From NCBI RefSeq assembly GCF_003797835.1, contig NZ_RKMF01000007.1, positions 1-64,000 on the forward strand: 64,000 nt of DNA. The letters run 5' to 3'. Below, piece by piece: positions 45,589 to 54,647 of the stretch; the first letter of the stretch is position 1; each line of letters starts with the position of its first letter. Source of the DNA: Kocuria soli (lineage in GTDB: Bacteria; Actinomycetota; Actinomycetes; Actinomycetales; Micrococcaceae). The notes under the pieces were generated by a model. It was given only the letters and a program-made list of their open reading frames with translations. It did not search any database and was not told where the DNA came from. The translations under genes were made by a program, and so were the position numbers.

Positions 45589-48443
45589 ACCCTTCGAACA
45601 CGACGATCGACCGCAGCAGAGGACCTGGGCACCGCAACGTGTTGCCCAAGCCCACGGCGGATGGTGACCGCAGTGCCAGACACCGGGGACTTCGAGCCCG
45701 TCTGCAGCCGACGCACCTGGTGGCCTCCCGGGCCCAGGCCGTGGAGGCGGCCGTGAACGACCTGCGGGACGGTGCGTGCATGGGCGTCGTGATCCACGGC
45801 GTCTTCGGGGCCGGAACCTCCACGGTTGCGCGGGCCGTCCTGGCGGAACTCGTGGGGGCCGTACCCATCCTGCGCGCCGAACACCAGCCGGAGGGCACCA
45901 TCGACTCCCCGCTGGGTGGGCTTGCATTCATGGTGGCCGCCCTGGCGCAGGACCGGGGGCTTCCCGAAGCGCCGCTCCACGACCCCGCGGCGGCACTGGA
46001 CCTGGTGGCCGGGGTCTGCCGCGAGCGACGAAGCGCAACCGGGCCCACGCCCGTCATGGTCATCCAGGATCTGCATCGCATGCCCCCGGCTGCCCAGCAG
46101 ATGGTCTCCGCGCTGCTGGGCGCGGGGCTGGTGAAGGTCATTCTGGTCGCGTCCACGGCCTCGGCTACCCATGCAGCCGGGGATCTCCTCCCCGTGCTGC
46201 GCCGGGGGCTGCTGCGCGCACACACCCTGTCCGCCCTTGACGGCGACGGTGTGCGGGAGCTCATGGAACAAGAACTCGGTGGTGTGGTTCCGTCACTCAC
46301 CGCGCAGTGGACCACGATGCTCACGGCGGGTGTTCCGCGCCTCGTGATCTCCTACCTGGACCGGGCCCGCGAGGACGGACTCTTGGTCTTCGACGACGGT
46401 CTGTGGCACTTCACGGGGCCCGTGGAAGGTGTTTCCGACGAACTGCGCGAGGTCGTGGCGGTGCAACTGGCCCAGCTGACCGCCGCGCAGCGGGAGGCAC
46501 TGTTCGTCGTCGTCCTGGCCGAGCGGATCGAGATGAACCCCCGCGTCAACGGCGCCCTGGGTGAGGACCTGGAGGCCCTGCTGGAATCCGGGATGGTGCA
46601 GAGCCGTTTCGAGGGCCAGCGGTGGAGCCTGCTTCCCAGTTGTGAGCACTTCGCCGAGGCCGTCCGGCAACACCTTCCCCCGGGGTTGGCGGTCCACCTG
46701 GGCGCGCAGCACGACTCCGTTCTCGACGGCGGGCTCGGCCCGGAAACCCGCGCCGCGTGGGCCGTGAACACGGGGACGGCGGTGGACAGCGGTGAACTCG
46801 TCTCCCTGGCGGCAGCGGCCAATGACAGGCTCTGGGCCGATTACGCCCTCCGCACGGTGGAGGGCCCCATGGACACCGCCCGGCAGTCCGCCGCTGATCT
46901 CGAACGGCTCCGGGCCCGCATCAAGCTGCGCCACCACCTGGAGGCGGGGGCGATTGCCGCGGCCATCGACACCTCCGCGCTGGACACGAGGCAGCTTCGT
47001 CTCCTCATGACCTGCGAGGGGATCCTCCTGGGCGCTGGCGAACTGCCGTACTCTCCCGCGACGTGGGCGAGCCGCTGGGAGCAGCTGTCACGCAGTGCGT
47101 TGGCCGCGAGAGACGACGCGGGAGACGACGCGGCGGGTGACGCGGCAGATGACCCCGGAGACGGTGCCGAAGACGGCTCGTCGGCGGAGGACGAGCGGTT
47201 CTTCGAACACTGCGCCGAGCTGGTCCAGCTCTGGGCGGACTGGGGACGTTTCGGCCAGGAGGACCGCCCGGAGGTCTGGGAACACGCTTGCCACAGTGAC
47301 GTCCCCGAGATCGCCATGCTGGGACTGTGCCTCTCCGGGCGCCACCTGACCCGGCGCGCCGACCTGAATGCCTCCGCCGAGGCATGGTCGAGGGCGCTCC
47401 TGCTGGCCGAGGACCGGCCCGGGCTGCTGGGCGTGTTCACGGATTCGGCGCGCATCGGAAGACTCTGGGCGGGGGCACTCAGCGGTGACCCCGTGACCCC
47501 GCTGAGTGCACTGCCCAACACATGGGGCCCGGAGGACTCGGCCCCGTACCTTGCCCTGGCCGGCCACTACTACGCGGCCACGGGCATGCACCACCTCATC
47601 CGCGGCACGGCGGATTCCGCTCACGGCTACTTCCGGGCTGCCGTGGCGTGTTCGCGCGACGACACGGCACCGCACCTCCTGGCTATGTGTCGGCGCGCCC
47701 TGGAACTGACCACGTTCCTCACCACCGGACGACTCGCGGAACGGGAGGACCTGCCGGAACCCACGGACCCGTCCCTGCCGGACGCAGACCTGCTTCCGCT
47801 GCGATGGGCCGCGGCACTGTTCGACGCCGTGGCGCGCACTGCTCAGGACAACGCAGCGGACCTCAGCACGATCCTGGGGGTCCTGGAGTCGGCCACGGCC
47901 GACGGTGAAGTGGTCACCGCGCACTTCGCGCTCGCCCAGATCATGCAGACGGGCGAGGACGCCTTCATCCGAAAGCTCCTGGAGGTCTCACACGGCACCA
48001 GCGGGCTCTACCAGGAACTGGTCCACCGCATCTGCCGGGCTGTTCTGTCCGTGGACGTGGAGGAGCTGGTCACCGTCGGTCTCCAGTGCCACGCCGCTGG
48101 AATCGACGGCCTAGCGGGGGACGCGCTGGAACGCTCCTTGGTGTTGTTGAGCCCGTACGCGCCGAAGGCTGTGGTCACCGCGGTCACGGAGGCCGCCGAC
48201 GCGGCGTTCAAGGCCACGGGCCGGTACATGCGTCCCCGCTCGGCCGCAGGAGGGCGACGGAACGCGACCCTGACCGCTCGGGAGCAACAGGTCGCCGAAC
48301 TGGTCGCGCAGGGGCTCACGAATGCCCAGGTGGCTGCGGAGCTGGGGCTCGGGCGGCGCACCGTGGAAGGCCACGTGTACCGCCTGTTCGACAAACTGGG
48401 GATTTCTCAGCGCGGCGAGGTCGAGGACGCCCTCAGAGGCTGA
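45585..48443 (+). CDS. Large LuxR-family ATPase-like regulator 2
   Basis: A 952-residue paralogue of the preceding gene, with the same order of domains. Its P-loop is GVFGAGTST (residues 72-80): the catalytic lysine is replaced by threonine, so ATP hydrolysis is doubtful. A Walker B-like VMVIQDLHR remains. The middle is helical with an Asp/Ala-rich insertion (around 47110-47195). The C-terminus is a good LuxR helix-turn-helix: TAREQQVAELVAQGLTNAQV, then LGRRTVEGHVYRLFDKLG. The GTG overlaps the previous stop. The pair may form a sensor and a non-hydrolysing partner, which is inference. Confidence 0.86.
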   Translation: MNPSNTTIDRSRGPGHRNVLPKPTADGDRSARHRGLRARLQPTHLVASRAQAVEAAVNDLRDGACMGVVIHGVFGAGTSTVARAVLAELVGAVPILRAEHQPEGTIDSPLGGLAFMVAALAQDRGLPEAPLHDPAAALDLVAGVCRERRSATGPTPVMVIQDLHRMPPAAQQMVSALLGAGLVKVILVASTASATHAAGDLLPVLRRGLLRAHTLSALDGDGVRELMEQELGGVVPSLTAQWTTMLTAGVPRLVISYLDRAREDGLLVFDDGLWHFTGPVEGVSDELREVVAVQLAQLTAAQREALFVVVLAERIEMNPRVNGALGEDLEALLESGMVQSRFEGQRWSLLPSCEHFAEAVRQHLPPGLAVHLGAQHDSVLDGGLGPETRAAWAVNTGTAVDSGELVSLAAAANDRLWADYALRTVEGPMDTARQSAADLERLRARIKLRHHLEAGAIAAAIDTSALDTRQLRLLMTCEGILLGAGELPYSPATWASRWEQLSRSALAARDDAGDDAAGDAADDPGDGAEDGSSAEDERFFEHCAELVQLWADWGRFGQEDRPEVWEHACHSDVPEIAMLGLCLSGRHLTRRADLNASAEAWSRALLLAEDRPGLLGVFTDSARIGRLWAGALSGDPVTPLSALPNTWGPEDSAPYLALAGHYYAATGMHHLIRGTADSAHGYFRAAVACSRDDTAPHLLAMCRRALELTTFLTTGRLAEREDLPEPTDPSLPDADLLPLRWAAALFDAVARTAQDNAADLSTILGVLESATADGEVVTAHFALAQIMQTGEDAFIRKLLEVSHGTSGLYQELVHRICRAVLSVDVEELVTVGLQCHAAGIDGLAGDALERSLVLLSPYAPKAVVTAVTEAADAAFKATGRYMRPRSAAGGRRNATLTAREQQVAELVAQGLTNAQVAAELGLGRRTVEGHVYRLFDKLGISQRGEVEDALRG

Positions 48444-48480
48444 CGTTCCCCGTGGTGCCGCTCTTCAGAAACCGAGGCGC

Positions 48481-49779
48481 TCAGGCGTCGTAGGTGTCGA
48501 CCTCGTGTCCGGCCGCGCGCAACGCACCGTAGTGACGGTTGCGAATCAGCAGCAGGCAGCCGCCCACGAGTGCGGCGATCATCGAGCCGGTCAAGATACC
48601 CACCTTGGCGTGGTCGTCGTGAGCGGAGCCCGTCCCGAAGGACAGATCGGCGATGAGCAGCGACACGGTGAATCCGATGCCCGCCACGATCGCGAGCCCC
48701 AGGAGATCGATCCACGAGTAGTCGGAGTCCTTGCTGGCAGGGGTGAATCGGTCCATGAGCCAGGAAGATCCGAAGATTCCAACAGCCTTGCCGAAGAACA
48801 GACCCAAGATGATCCCGACTGCCACGGGGTCGCCCAAGGAGTCCTTGAACCCGGACCATCCACCCACCGCCACACCCGCGGAGAAGAACGCGAACACGGG
48901 AACGGCGATGGCATTCGCGAACGGCCGGAAACGGTGCTCGAGCTCGGGGGCCAGACCCAGAACTGGCGCCTCATCTGTGATCAGGCGCGGAGGAACCCGG
49001 AACACCGGGGTGGCGAATCCGAGCAGAACCCCGGCGATGGTTGCGTGCACCCCACCGTTGTAAATCAACAACCAGGTGACAACGGCCAATGGAAGCAGGA
49101 CTGCCCACGCGGCCCATTTCTTGGTCATGAAGAAGTCCGTGAAACGGTGCGTGATCACCCAGTACACGGCTGCGGTCATCAGTGCGCCACCCAGGGACAG
49201 CAGGTTGATGCCGTGACTGTAGAAGATTGCGATGATCATGATCGCGATCAGGTCGTCCACGACGGCCAGGGTCAGCAGGAACGTCCGCATGGCGACGGGC
49301 AGCTTTGACCCGACCACGGCCAGGACCGACACGGCGAAGGCGATGTCCGTGGCGGTGGGGATCGCCCAACCGTGCATGGTGGCGGGATCTGCCCGGTTCA
49401 TCGTGTTGACGCCCACGAAGATCAGAGCCGGCAGCGCGACTCCGGCGACGGCTGCCACGATCGGCAGGGCCGCGCGTCGTGGATTGCGCAGCTCGCCGTC
49501 CACGAACTCTGCCTTGAGCTCAAGGCCGATCAGGAAGAAGAAGATCGCCAATAATCCGTCGGCGGCCCACTCACCCACCGTGTGCATGAGTCCGGGAACT
49601 GCCTCCGTGCCGATCTCGTAGTCACGGACCTGGAAGTAGAGGTCGGCCAAGGGCGAGTTCGCCAGGACGAGAGCGGCCACCATAGCGCCGAGCAGCAGTG
49701 CACCGCCCACGAGGTCCTTCCGGAGGAAGGCTCCGAGAGCGCTTTCCGAGGTGGCGTGTTGGGTCGGTGCATCGGACAC
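48481..49779 (-). CDS. nhaA: Na+/H+ antiporter NhaA
   Basis: Exchanges sodium for protons at the inner membrane to control pH and salt. It has about 12 membrane segments, the paired aspartates in TLAVVDDLIAIMII that bind the ion, and the broken-helix regions GWAIPTATDIAFAVSVL and IAGIGFTVSLLI-like sequence near the C-terminus. The GTG at 49779 has AGGAGG 7 nt upstream, giving 432 residues. Its end is 37 nt from the convergent LuxR gene. Confidence 0.96.
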   Translation of the reverse strand: MSDAPTQHATSESALGAFLRKDLVGGALLLGAMVAALVLANSPLADLYFQVRDYEIGTEAVPGLMHTVGEWAADGLLAIFFFLIGLELKAEFVDGELRNPRRAALPIVAAVAGVALPALIFVGVNTMNRADPATMHGWAIPTATDIAFAVSVLAVVGSKLPVAMRTFLLTLAVVDDLIAIMIIAIFYSHGINLLSLGGALMTAAVYWVITHRFTDFFMTKKWAAWAVLLPLAVVTWLLIYNGGVHATIAGVLLGFATPVFRVPPRLITDEAPVLGLAPELEHRFRPFANAIAVPVFAFFSAGVAVGGWSGFKDSLGDPVAVGIILGLFFGKAVGIFGSSWLMDRFTPASKDSDYSWIDLLGLAIVAGIGFTVSLLIADLSFGTGSAHDDHAKVGILTGSMIAALVGGCLLLIRNRHYGALRAAGHEVDTYDA

Positions 49780-49928
49780 GGGACGTCCTCCTGAAGCGTG
49801 GTGCGAGCGAGTCAGTCTACGCGGGGTTGGATCCACGAAGGGCCATGGAACCGGCCGGGTGACGGCAAACTTCCCGGCCGGTCCAGGCGGGGGCATCGGT
49901 GGTTACCTGGGCTCTCGTTCGTGCGGAA

Positions 49929-50426
49929 TCAGTGCGAGGCGATCCAAGCGTTGGCTTCGCGGGCCTGCAGGGACAGCGCCTTGCCCACGTACGGTTCGGC
50001 GGCGGCGGAGATCTTGGCGCCCAGGATCGGGATCTTGGTGGTCAGGGTCATTTCCACGGCAACGTCGGTCTTGTCACCGGAGGCGGTCAGACGCTGACTG
50101 CCCTGGCCGGAGGCCGGCATGCCGCCCACCGTGATCTCCGTGCGGATGCTGCGTGACCCGTCCGCCTCCGGGGCGTCCCACGAATCCACCTGGGTGATGG
50201 TCAGGCCGTCCTTGATGACCTTCTTTGCGATGTCGGGCAGCTTCTCGGAACCCATCTTGCGGACCGTGGTCACGGTGAACGGACCGGACGGGTCCCCGTC
50301 CACGGTCTGGGAAGCCAGCGTGGCACCACCGCGTTCGGCGACGTGCCGGTTGAAGGATTCGTCGAGGAAAGTGGCCACCACCTTGTCGACCGGTGCATTG
50401 ACGGTTTGTTGCGCGGAAACAGCCAT
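49929..50426 (-). CDS. DUF2505 (SRPBCC-like) protein
   Basis: A 165-residue soluble protein of the DUF2505 family found in actinobacteria, resembling the START/SRPBCC lipid-binding fold. The N-terminus MAVSAQQTVNAPVDKVVATF and the C-terminal helix EPYVGKALSLQAREANAWI are typical. The ATG at 50426 has AAGGAGG about 6 nt upstream. A TACGAT hexamer on the minus strand near 50488 may be its -10 box. The ligand is unknown. Confidence 0.82.
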   Translation of the reverse strand: MAVSAQQTVNAPVDKVVATFLDESFNRHVAERGGATLASQTVDGDPSGPFTVTTVRKMGSEKLPDIAKKVIKDGLTITQVDSWDAPEADGSRSIRTEITVGGMPASGQGSQRLTASGDKTDVAVEMTLTTKIPILGAKISAAAEPYVGKALSLQAREANAWIASH

Positions 50427-50586
50427 GGGTTCCTCCTTGGATAAGGGGGTCGGGGTTGGCGCCGGGTCCGATCACCGGCTCGACCATCGTAGTTGTTGCG
50501 GGTCATGACGTTGTGGTCACCTGGTGGGGGATGAAGGAACGAAACTGATGCGAGGATGGCGGGACGCAACCCACGGAGGCCAAGTG

Positions 50587-50967
50587 ATGCATGACAAGAC
50601 CAAACGAGCTCGCCGCGATGCGAAATTGCTGGCTGGCCTGACCGGCAGCCTCGGCGTCCTGCACTTCCTCAAGCCCAAGCCATTCGACTCCCTAATTCCG
50701 CGCGCCCTGCCCGGTTCGCCGCGCTTCTGGACGCTCGCCAGCGGGGTCGCCGAACTCGTGATCACCGGCGGCCTGCTGGTACCCCAGGCCCGCCGTGCCG
50801 CAGGCCGAGCCGCGACGGTGCTGTACCTCGGCGTCTTCCCCGGGAACGTTCAGATGGCCTGGAACTGGCGCCACAAGTCGTGGCCATGGCAGCTCGTCTC
50901 ATTGGGTCGCCTGCCGTTGCAGGCCGACCTCATAGTCCGCGCCGAGCGTGTCCATCGCGACTCATGA
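50587..50967 (+). CDS. DoxX-like small membrane protein
   Basis: A 126-residue membrane protein resembling the DoxX-like family: LLAGLTGSLGVLHFLKPKPF, FWTLASGVAELVITGGLLV, RAATVLYLGVFPGNVQMAWNW, three to four hydrophobic segments. The ATG at 50587 has GGAGG 7 nt upstream; the longer frame to 50524 is not supported. The function is unknown, and such proteins are often linked to redox or envelope stress. Confidence 0.78.
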   Translation: MHDKTKRARRDAKLLAGLTGSLGVLHFLKPKPFDSLIPRALPGSPRFWTLASGVAELVITGGLLVPQARRAAGRAATVLYLGVFPGNVQMAWNWRHKSWPWQLVSLGRLPLQADLIVRAERVHRDS

Positions 50968-51340
50968 CGCAGCTGGACGGCTGCGCCTCGCCGACCCCCC
51001 CTCTGAGGTGATGCACCCGGGGCTCAACCGGTCGGTCACCTCCACAGGGGTGGAGGGAAGCCACGGTCCTAAACGGCATGGCGACCCCCCCATTGCTCCG
51101 TAGCCGCGCCTGTGGCGAGGTTCACGCCCCAGGCGCGCGTCTTTTCGCGGTGTGGGTTCAAGTGGGGTCATGGGCGCATAATGGGCAGGTTCGCAAATAC
51201 ATACACTTGCCGGGGGCCGGACACGGATTGGTGTCGCGACCCTCGGCAGCGGGTGGATCATCGGCCGGAACATGACGCGGGTGCGCAGGGCACGGGGATG
51301 CGTGAGCGCCACTCAGAGAGAAACCACAGGGGACACCTAC
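50968..51340. other. 373-nt region upstream of the carrier-protein operon
   Basis: No gene is supported. A CATAAT hexamer at 51177-51182 is the best -10 candidate for the operon, with a weak -35 region. The sequence from about 51185 to 51340 would then be a 5' leader. AGGGGA at 51328 is the ribosome binding site of the first gene. Confidence 0.45.
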
Positions 51341-52546
51341 ATGGCTTTGCCCAATCGTGTATCGGGGGCGATCGACCGCACCCGATCCGGCGCGCAGCAC
51401 TCCACCCCGGGCGGCCCGGAGGCCGGGCGGGGTGGTCATCGACGCCGTGTCCTGCACGTCGTCGAGGCCTTCGGTGGCGGCGTCGCGGCCGCCGTGCGGG
51501 ACTACGTACGTGCGCTGCCCGAGTGTGAACACCACCTGGTGTGCCGGTTGCGTCCGGAGGCGGACACGCTGGAACCGGAGTGGATCGACGAGTTCGCCTC
51601 GATCCACCGGATCGACGGCGGCCACATGGGAGCCACCAAGTTCGTGCGCGCCACCCTGGCGCAGCTCCGCCCCGACGTCGTCCACGCCCACAGCAGCTAT
51701 GCGGGAGTGTGGGCGCGGACCGCGCTGGTCGGCATCGACGGCGTCCGTTGCGTCTACACCCCCCACGCCTGGGCCTTCGACCGGGAGGACAAATCCGCGG
51801 CCGAACGTCGCACCTACCGCAGCGTCGAGCGCGCGCTGAGCCGCCGTACGGACGTGCTGGCCGGGTGCTCGCGCGCGGAGAACCAGGAAGCCCGTAAGTG
51901 GGGGAGCAAGCTCAAGACTGTCTACGTGCCCAACGTGGCGCCCGATCCGCAGCGTGAGATCACCGGCGCTCCGATCCAGGAATGGACGGATCCCCGCGGG
52001 CCGTTGGTCGTGGGGTCGGGGCGGTTGACCATGCAGAAGGACCCCGAGTGGTTCGCGCAGCTCATCGCCGCCCTTCGTGCCTCGGGAGAGTCAGTGCGTG
52101 CACTGTGGGTCGGTGGCGGCGACGACGCCCTCCAGGCCTCCTTGGAAGCGCAGGACATCGAAGTGACCGGCTGGGTGGATCCGGGCACCGTACTGGAGCA
52201 TCTGGCCCAGGCGGACCTGTACGTGCACACGGCGCGCTGGGAAGGGTTCCCCATCACCGTGCTGGAGGCAGCCCGGTTGGACCGGCCGATGGCTGTGCGC
52301 GGAATTCGCGCGTTCGACGACATCGGCATGCCGTTAGTGCTCCAGGAACCCGCGGAGATCGTGCAGCACTGGGGGCGACTCAAGGATCCACAGGCCCGCT
52401 CGACCGTGGTGGCCGAGCAGCATGCAGCCCTGTGGGAGAACACGCGCTCCATGCAGCGCGAACGCCTGGCGGAGGCCTACGGGATCGAGCTGCTGCCCAC
52501 CGGGGCCCTGGGGATCGACCTGATCGTGGCACCGGCGCAATCATGA
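51341..52546 (+). CDS. GT4-type glycosyltransferase
   Basis: A 401-residue GT-B glycosyltransferase of the GT4 group. N-terminal features are VLHVVEAFGGGVAAAVRDYV, the glycine-rich acceptor loop, and VVHAHSSYAGVWAR. The C-terminal nucleotide-sugar site is YVHTARWEGFPITVLEAARL with the E-x7-E pattern. There are no membrane segments, so it acts at the cytoplasmic face. The ATG at 51341 follows AGGGGA by 7 nt. It is the first gene of a tightly linked operon, and its stop overlaps the next start (ATGA). The sugar donor cannot be read from the sequence. Confidence 0.9.
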   Translation: MALPNRVSGAIDRTRSGAQHSTPGGPEAGRGGHRRRVLHVVEAFGGGVAAAVRDYVRALPECEHHLVCRLRPEADTLEPEWIDEFASIHRIDGGHMGATKFVRATLAQLRPDVVHAHSSYAGVWARTALVGIDGVRCVYTPHAWAFDREDKSAAERRTYRSVERALSRRTDVLAGCSRAENQEARKWGSKLKTVYVPNVAPDPQREITGAPIQEWTDPRGPLVVGSGRLTMQKDPEWFAQLIAALRASGESVRALWVGGGDDALQASLEAQDIEVTGWVDPGTVLEHLAQADLYVHTARWEGFPITVLEAARLDRPMAVRGIRAFDDIGMPLVLQEPAEIVQHWGRLKDPQARSTVVAEQHAALWENTRSMQRERLAEAYGIELLPTGALGIDLIVAPAQS

Positions 52547-53394
52547 CCGTCGCGGGGATCGGATGTGATCTGCAGGCGCACCAGCCGGTGCGGGCGGCAT
52601 GGTCGCGCCACGGCGACCGGTATCTGCGAACCGTGTTCTCCCCGCTCGAACGCCGTAGCGCCTCCGCCGACGTGCCACTCATGGCGCTGCGGTTCGCCGT
52701 GAAGGAATCGGTGGCCAAGGCACTGCAGGTCCGGTCCGATCAGCCGCTGCCCTGGCGCGAGATCTCCGTGCTCGGTGCGCGGTCGGCTGAACCCGCCGGC
52801 CCCGAGCCGGCAGCGCAGGTGTGGCAGGTCCACCTGACCGGAGCCGCCCGTAGCTATGCACGGACCGCCGGGATCACGCACTGGCTGGTCGAGGCCGACC
52901 CAGGTGACACATGTGACACGGCAATCGCAACCGTGCTCGCGCTGGCTGGTGCGAAATCATCGATTCAGGCCATGATGGAGACTCGACGTGGTGACTGCAC
53001 CGCCGTCGAGAGCCACCGGACAACCGACCTCGGGGGAGGTCGGACGGCCGTGGCAGACATGCCGGGCGGGGTACCGGAACGCACAACGGCCGATGCGCCG
53101 AGGTTGGGGGAAACACACATGAGTCAGGAACAGACCGACGCCGTGAACGACGCCGTGGAGACCGTTCGCCAGGTCGTGGCGCAGCACGCGCACCTGAGCA
53201 CCGACGCCGCAACGCTGGCAGAAACCGACAGCCTGTACGGGGCGGGCATGACCTCGCACGCCTCCGTCAACGTCATGTTGGGGGTCGAGGACGCGTTTGA
53301 CATCGAGTTCCCCGAGGAGATGTTGACCAAGGAGACCTTCGAGTCCCTGAACTCCATCGCCGCCGCCGTCGCGCAACTGCAGGACGAGCAGTGA
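52543..53394 (+). CDS. Fusion of holo-ACP synthase-like domain and acyl carrier protein
   Basis: One uninterrupted frame of 283 residues. Residues 1 to about 127 resemble AcpS-type phosphopantetheinyl transferases: GIGCDL with the metal aspartate (D9), and ALRFAVKESVAKAL with K54 and E55. Residues 128-192 form a polar linker. Residues 193-283 are an acyl carrier domain with phosphopantetheine serine S238 in GAGMTSHASVNVML and the following helix VEDAFDIEFPEEMLT. An internal ATG at 53119 with a GGGGGAAA stretch could also produce the carrier domain alone. The start overlaps the glycosyltransferase stop. The simplest reading is a carrier protein that arrives with its own activating enzyme. Confidence 0.83.
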   Translation: MTVAGIGCDLQAHQPVRAAWSRHGDRYLRTVFSPLERRSASADVPLMALRFAVKESVAKALQVRSDQPLPWREISVLGARSAEPAGPEPAAQVWQVHLTGAARSYARTAGITHWLVEADPGDTCDTAIATVLALAGAKSSIQAMMETRRGDCTAVESHRTTDLGGGRTAVADMPGGVPERTTADAPRLGETHMSQEQTDAVNDAVETVRQVVAQHAHLSTDAATLAETDSLYGAGMTSHASVNVMLGVEDAFDIEFPEEMLTKETFESLNSIAAAVAQLQDEQ

Positions 53395-54647
53395 TGAGCG
53401 TGCGCAGCGAACTGGGCACGTCCGCCAAGGTGATCGACGAACACGAGGTTCCGTCAGGCACCACCATCGTCCGTGAACTGGCCGAGGACACCGCGGCCGA
53501 CTGGTCGGAGCGCATCGCCTCCGTGGTTGCCGTGGCCGCGCAGTTCGCGGCTGCCGTGGACGCCGAGGGCCGGTTTCCGCACGAAGCCATCGGTGAGTGC
53601 CGCGCCCAGCGAATCTTCGGTGCTGCGGTCCCGTCCGCCAACGGTGGCGCCGGTCGTTCGATTGGTGAGATCTGCGAACTGGTCGAGGAACTCGGACGCG
53701 TGTGCGCCTCGACCGCGGCGATCGTGGCCATGCACTTCAGCCAGGAGCTCTGCCTCACCCGGCACGTGGACCTGAGCCAGGACTCACCGCTGACCGAGCT
53801 CACGCAGCGGGTGGTCACCGAGCAGTGGCTGATCGCGTCCTCCACCACCGAGAAGAACATCGGTGGGGACACCCGAACCTCCTCCTGTGCGGTGGTGGAC
53901 AACGGCGACGGCACCGTGTCCGTCCGTAAGTCTGCACCGGTGATCTCCTACGCCCGGTACGCCGACGCCGTGTTCGTGACCGCCCGGTCCACGCCGGAGG
54001 CACCGTCCTCCGAGCAGTCGCTCGTGGCCGTGCCCAAGGCCAATCTGGAGCTGGACCGGACCTCCGAATGGGATGCGCTGGGTCTGCGCGGCACGATGTC
54101 CGAGGGCTTTGAACTGGCCGCCACCGTCCCGGCCGAGTACGTACTCCCGGTGGATTTCGCCACGATCTCCGCTCGCACCATGCTGCCCGGTTCCCATACG
54201 CTTTGGGCCTCCTCGTGGCTCGGACTGGCTTCCAACGCCGGAGACGTTGCGCGCAAGTTCGTGCAGAAGAAGGCCCGCGCCACCCCGGGGCAGCTGCCGC
54301 CCGGTGGGCTGCGCCTGGCCGAACTCGAGATCGACCTGCAGCGGATGACGGACGTCGTGCGCACCAACGTGCAGCGCTTCGACGACCACGCCGAGGACCC
54401 GGAGGAACTGTCCTCCATGTCCTTCGCGATCGCCATGAACACCCTCAAGGTGTCCACCTCGGAACTGGTGCGCAAGATCGTGGCGGACGCCATGGTCATC
54501 GTGGGCATCGCCTCCTACTCCAACGTGGGCCCCCTGTCCCTGGCCCGGCCGTTGCGCGACGCGATGGGCCCGTCCCTTCAGGTCAACAATGACCGCATCC
54601 TCCACAACACCGCGACCCTCCAAATGGTCTCGAGGGGCAGACGATGA
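53394..54647 (+). CDS. Acyl-CoA dehydrogenase-like flavoprotein
   Basis: A 417-residue member of the acyl-CoA dehydrogenase fold. The N-terminal helical domain ends near GRVCASTAAIVAMHFSQEL, the beta domain has SSTTEKNIGGDTRTSS and WDALGLRGTMSEGFEL, and the C-terminal helical domain ends in RPLRDAMGPSLQVNNDRILHN. In this setting the likely substrate is an acyl or aminoacyl thioester on the carrier protein, not on CoA; that is inference. The ATG at 53394 overlaps the previous stop by one base. The catalytic glutamate could not be assigned with confidence. Confidence 0.82.
   Translation: MSVRSELGTSAKVIDEHEVPSGTTIVRELAEDTAADWSERIASVVAVAAQFAAAVDAEGRFPHEAIGECRAQRIFGAAVPSANGGAGRSIGEICELVEELGRVCASTAAIVAMHFSQELCLTRHVDLSQDSPLTELTQRVVTEQWLIASSTTEKNIGGDTRTSSCAVVDNGDGTVSVRKSAPVISYARYADAVFVTARSTPEAPSSEQSLVAVPKANLELDRTSEWDALGLRGTMSEGFELAATVPAEYVLPVDFATISARTMLPGSHTLWASSWLGLASNAGDVARKFVQKKARATPGQLPPGGLRLAELEIDLQRMTDVVRTNVQRFDDHAEDPEELSSMSFAIAMNTLKVSTSELVRKIVADAMVIVGIASYSNVGPLSLARPLRDAMGPSLQVNNDRILHNTATLQMVSRGRR

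Noticed and set aside
53119-53394. Carrier protein as a separate gene only
   Set aside because: The frame is open from the AcpS-like domain and no stop separates them. A separate product from the internal ATG is kept as a possibility, not as a distinct gene.
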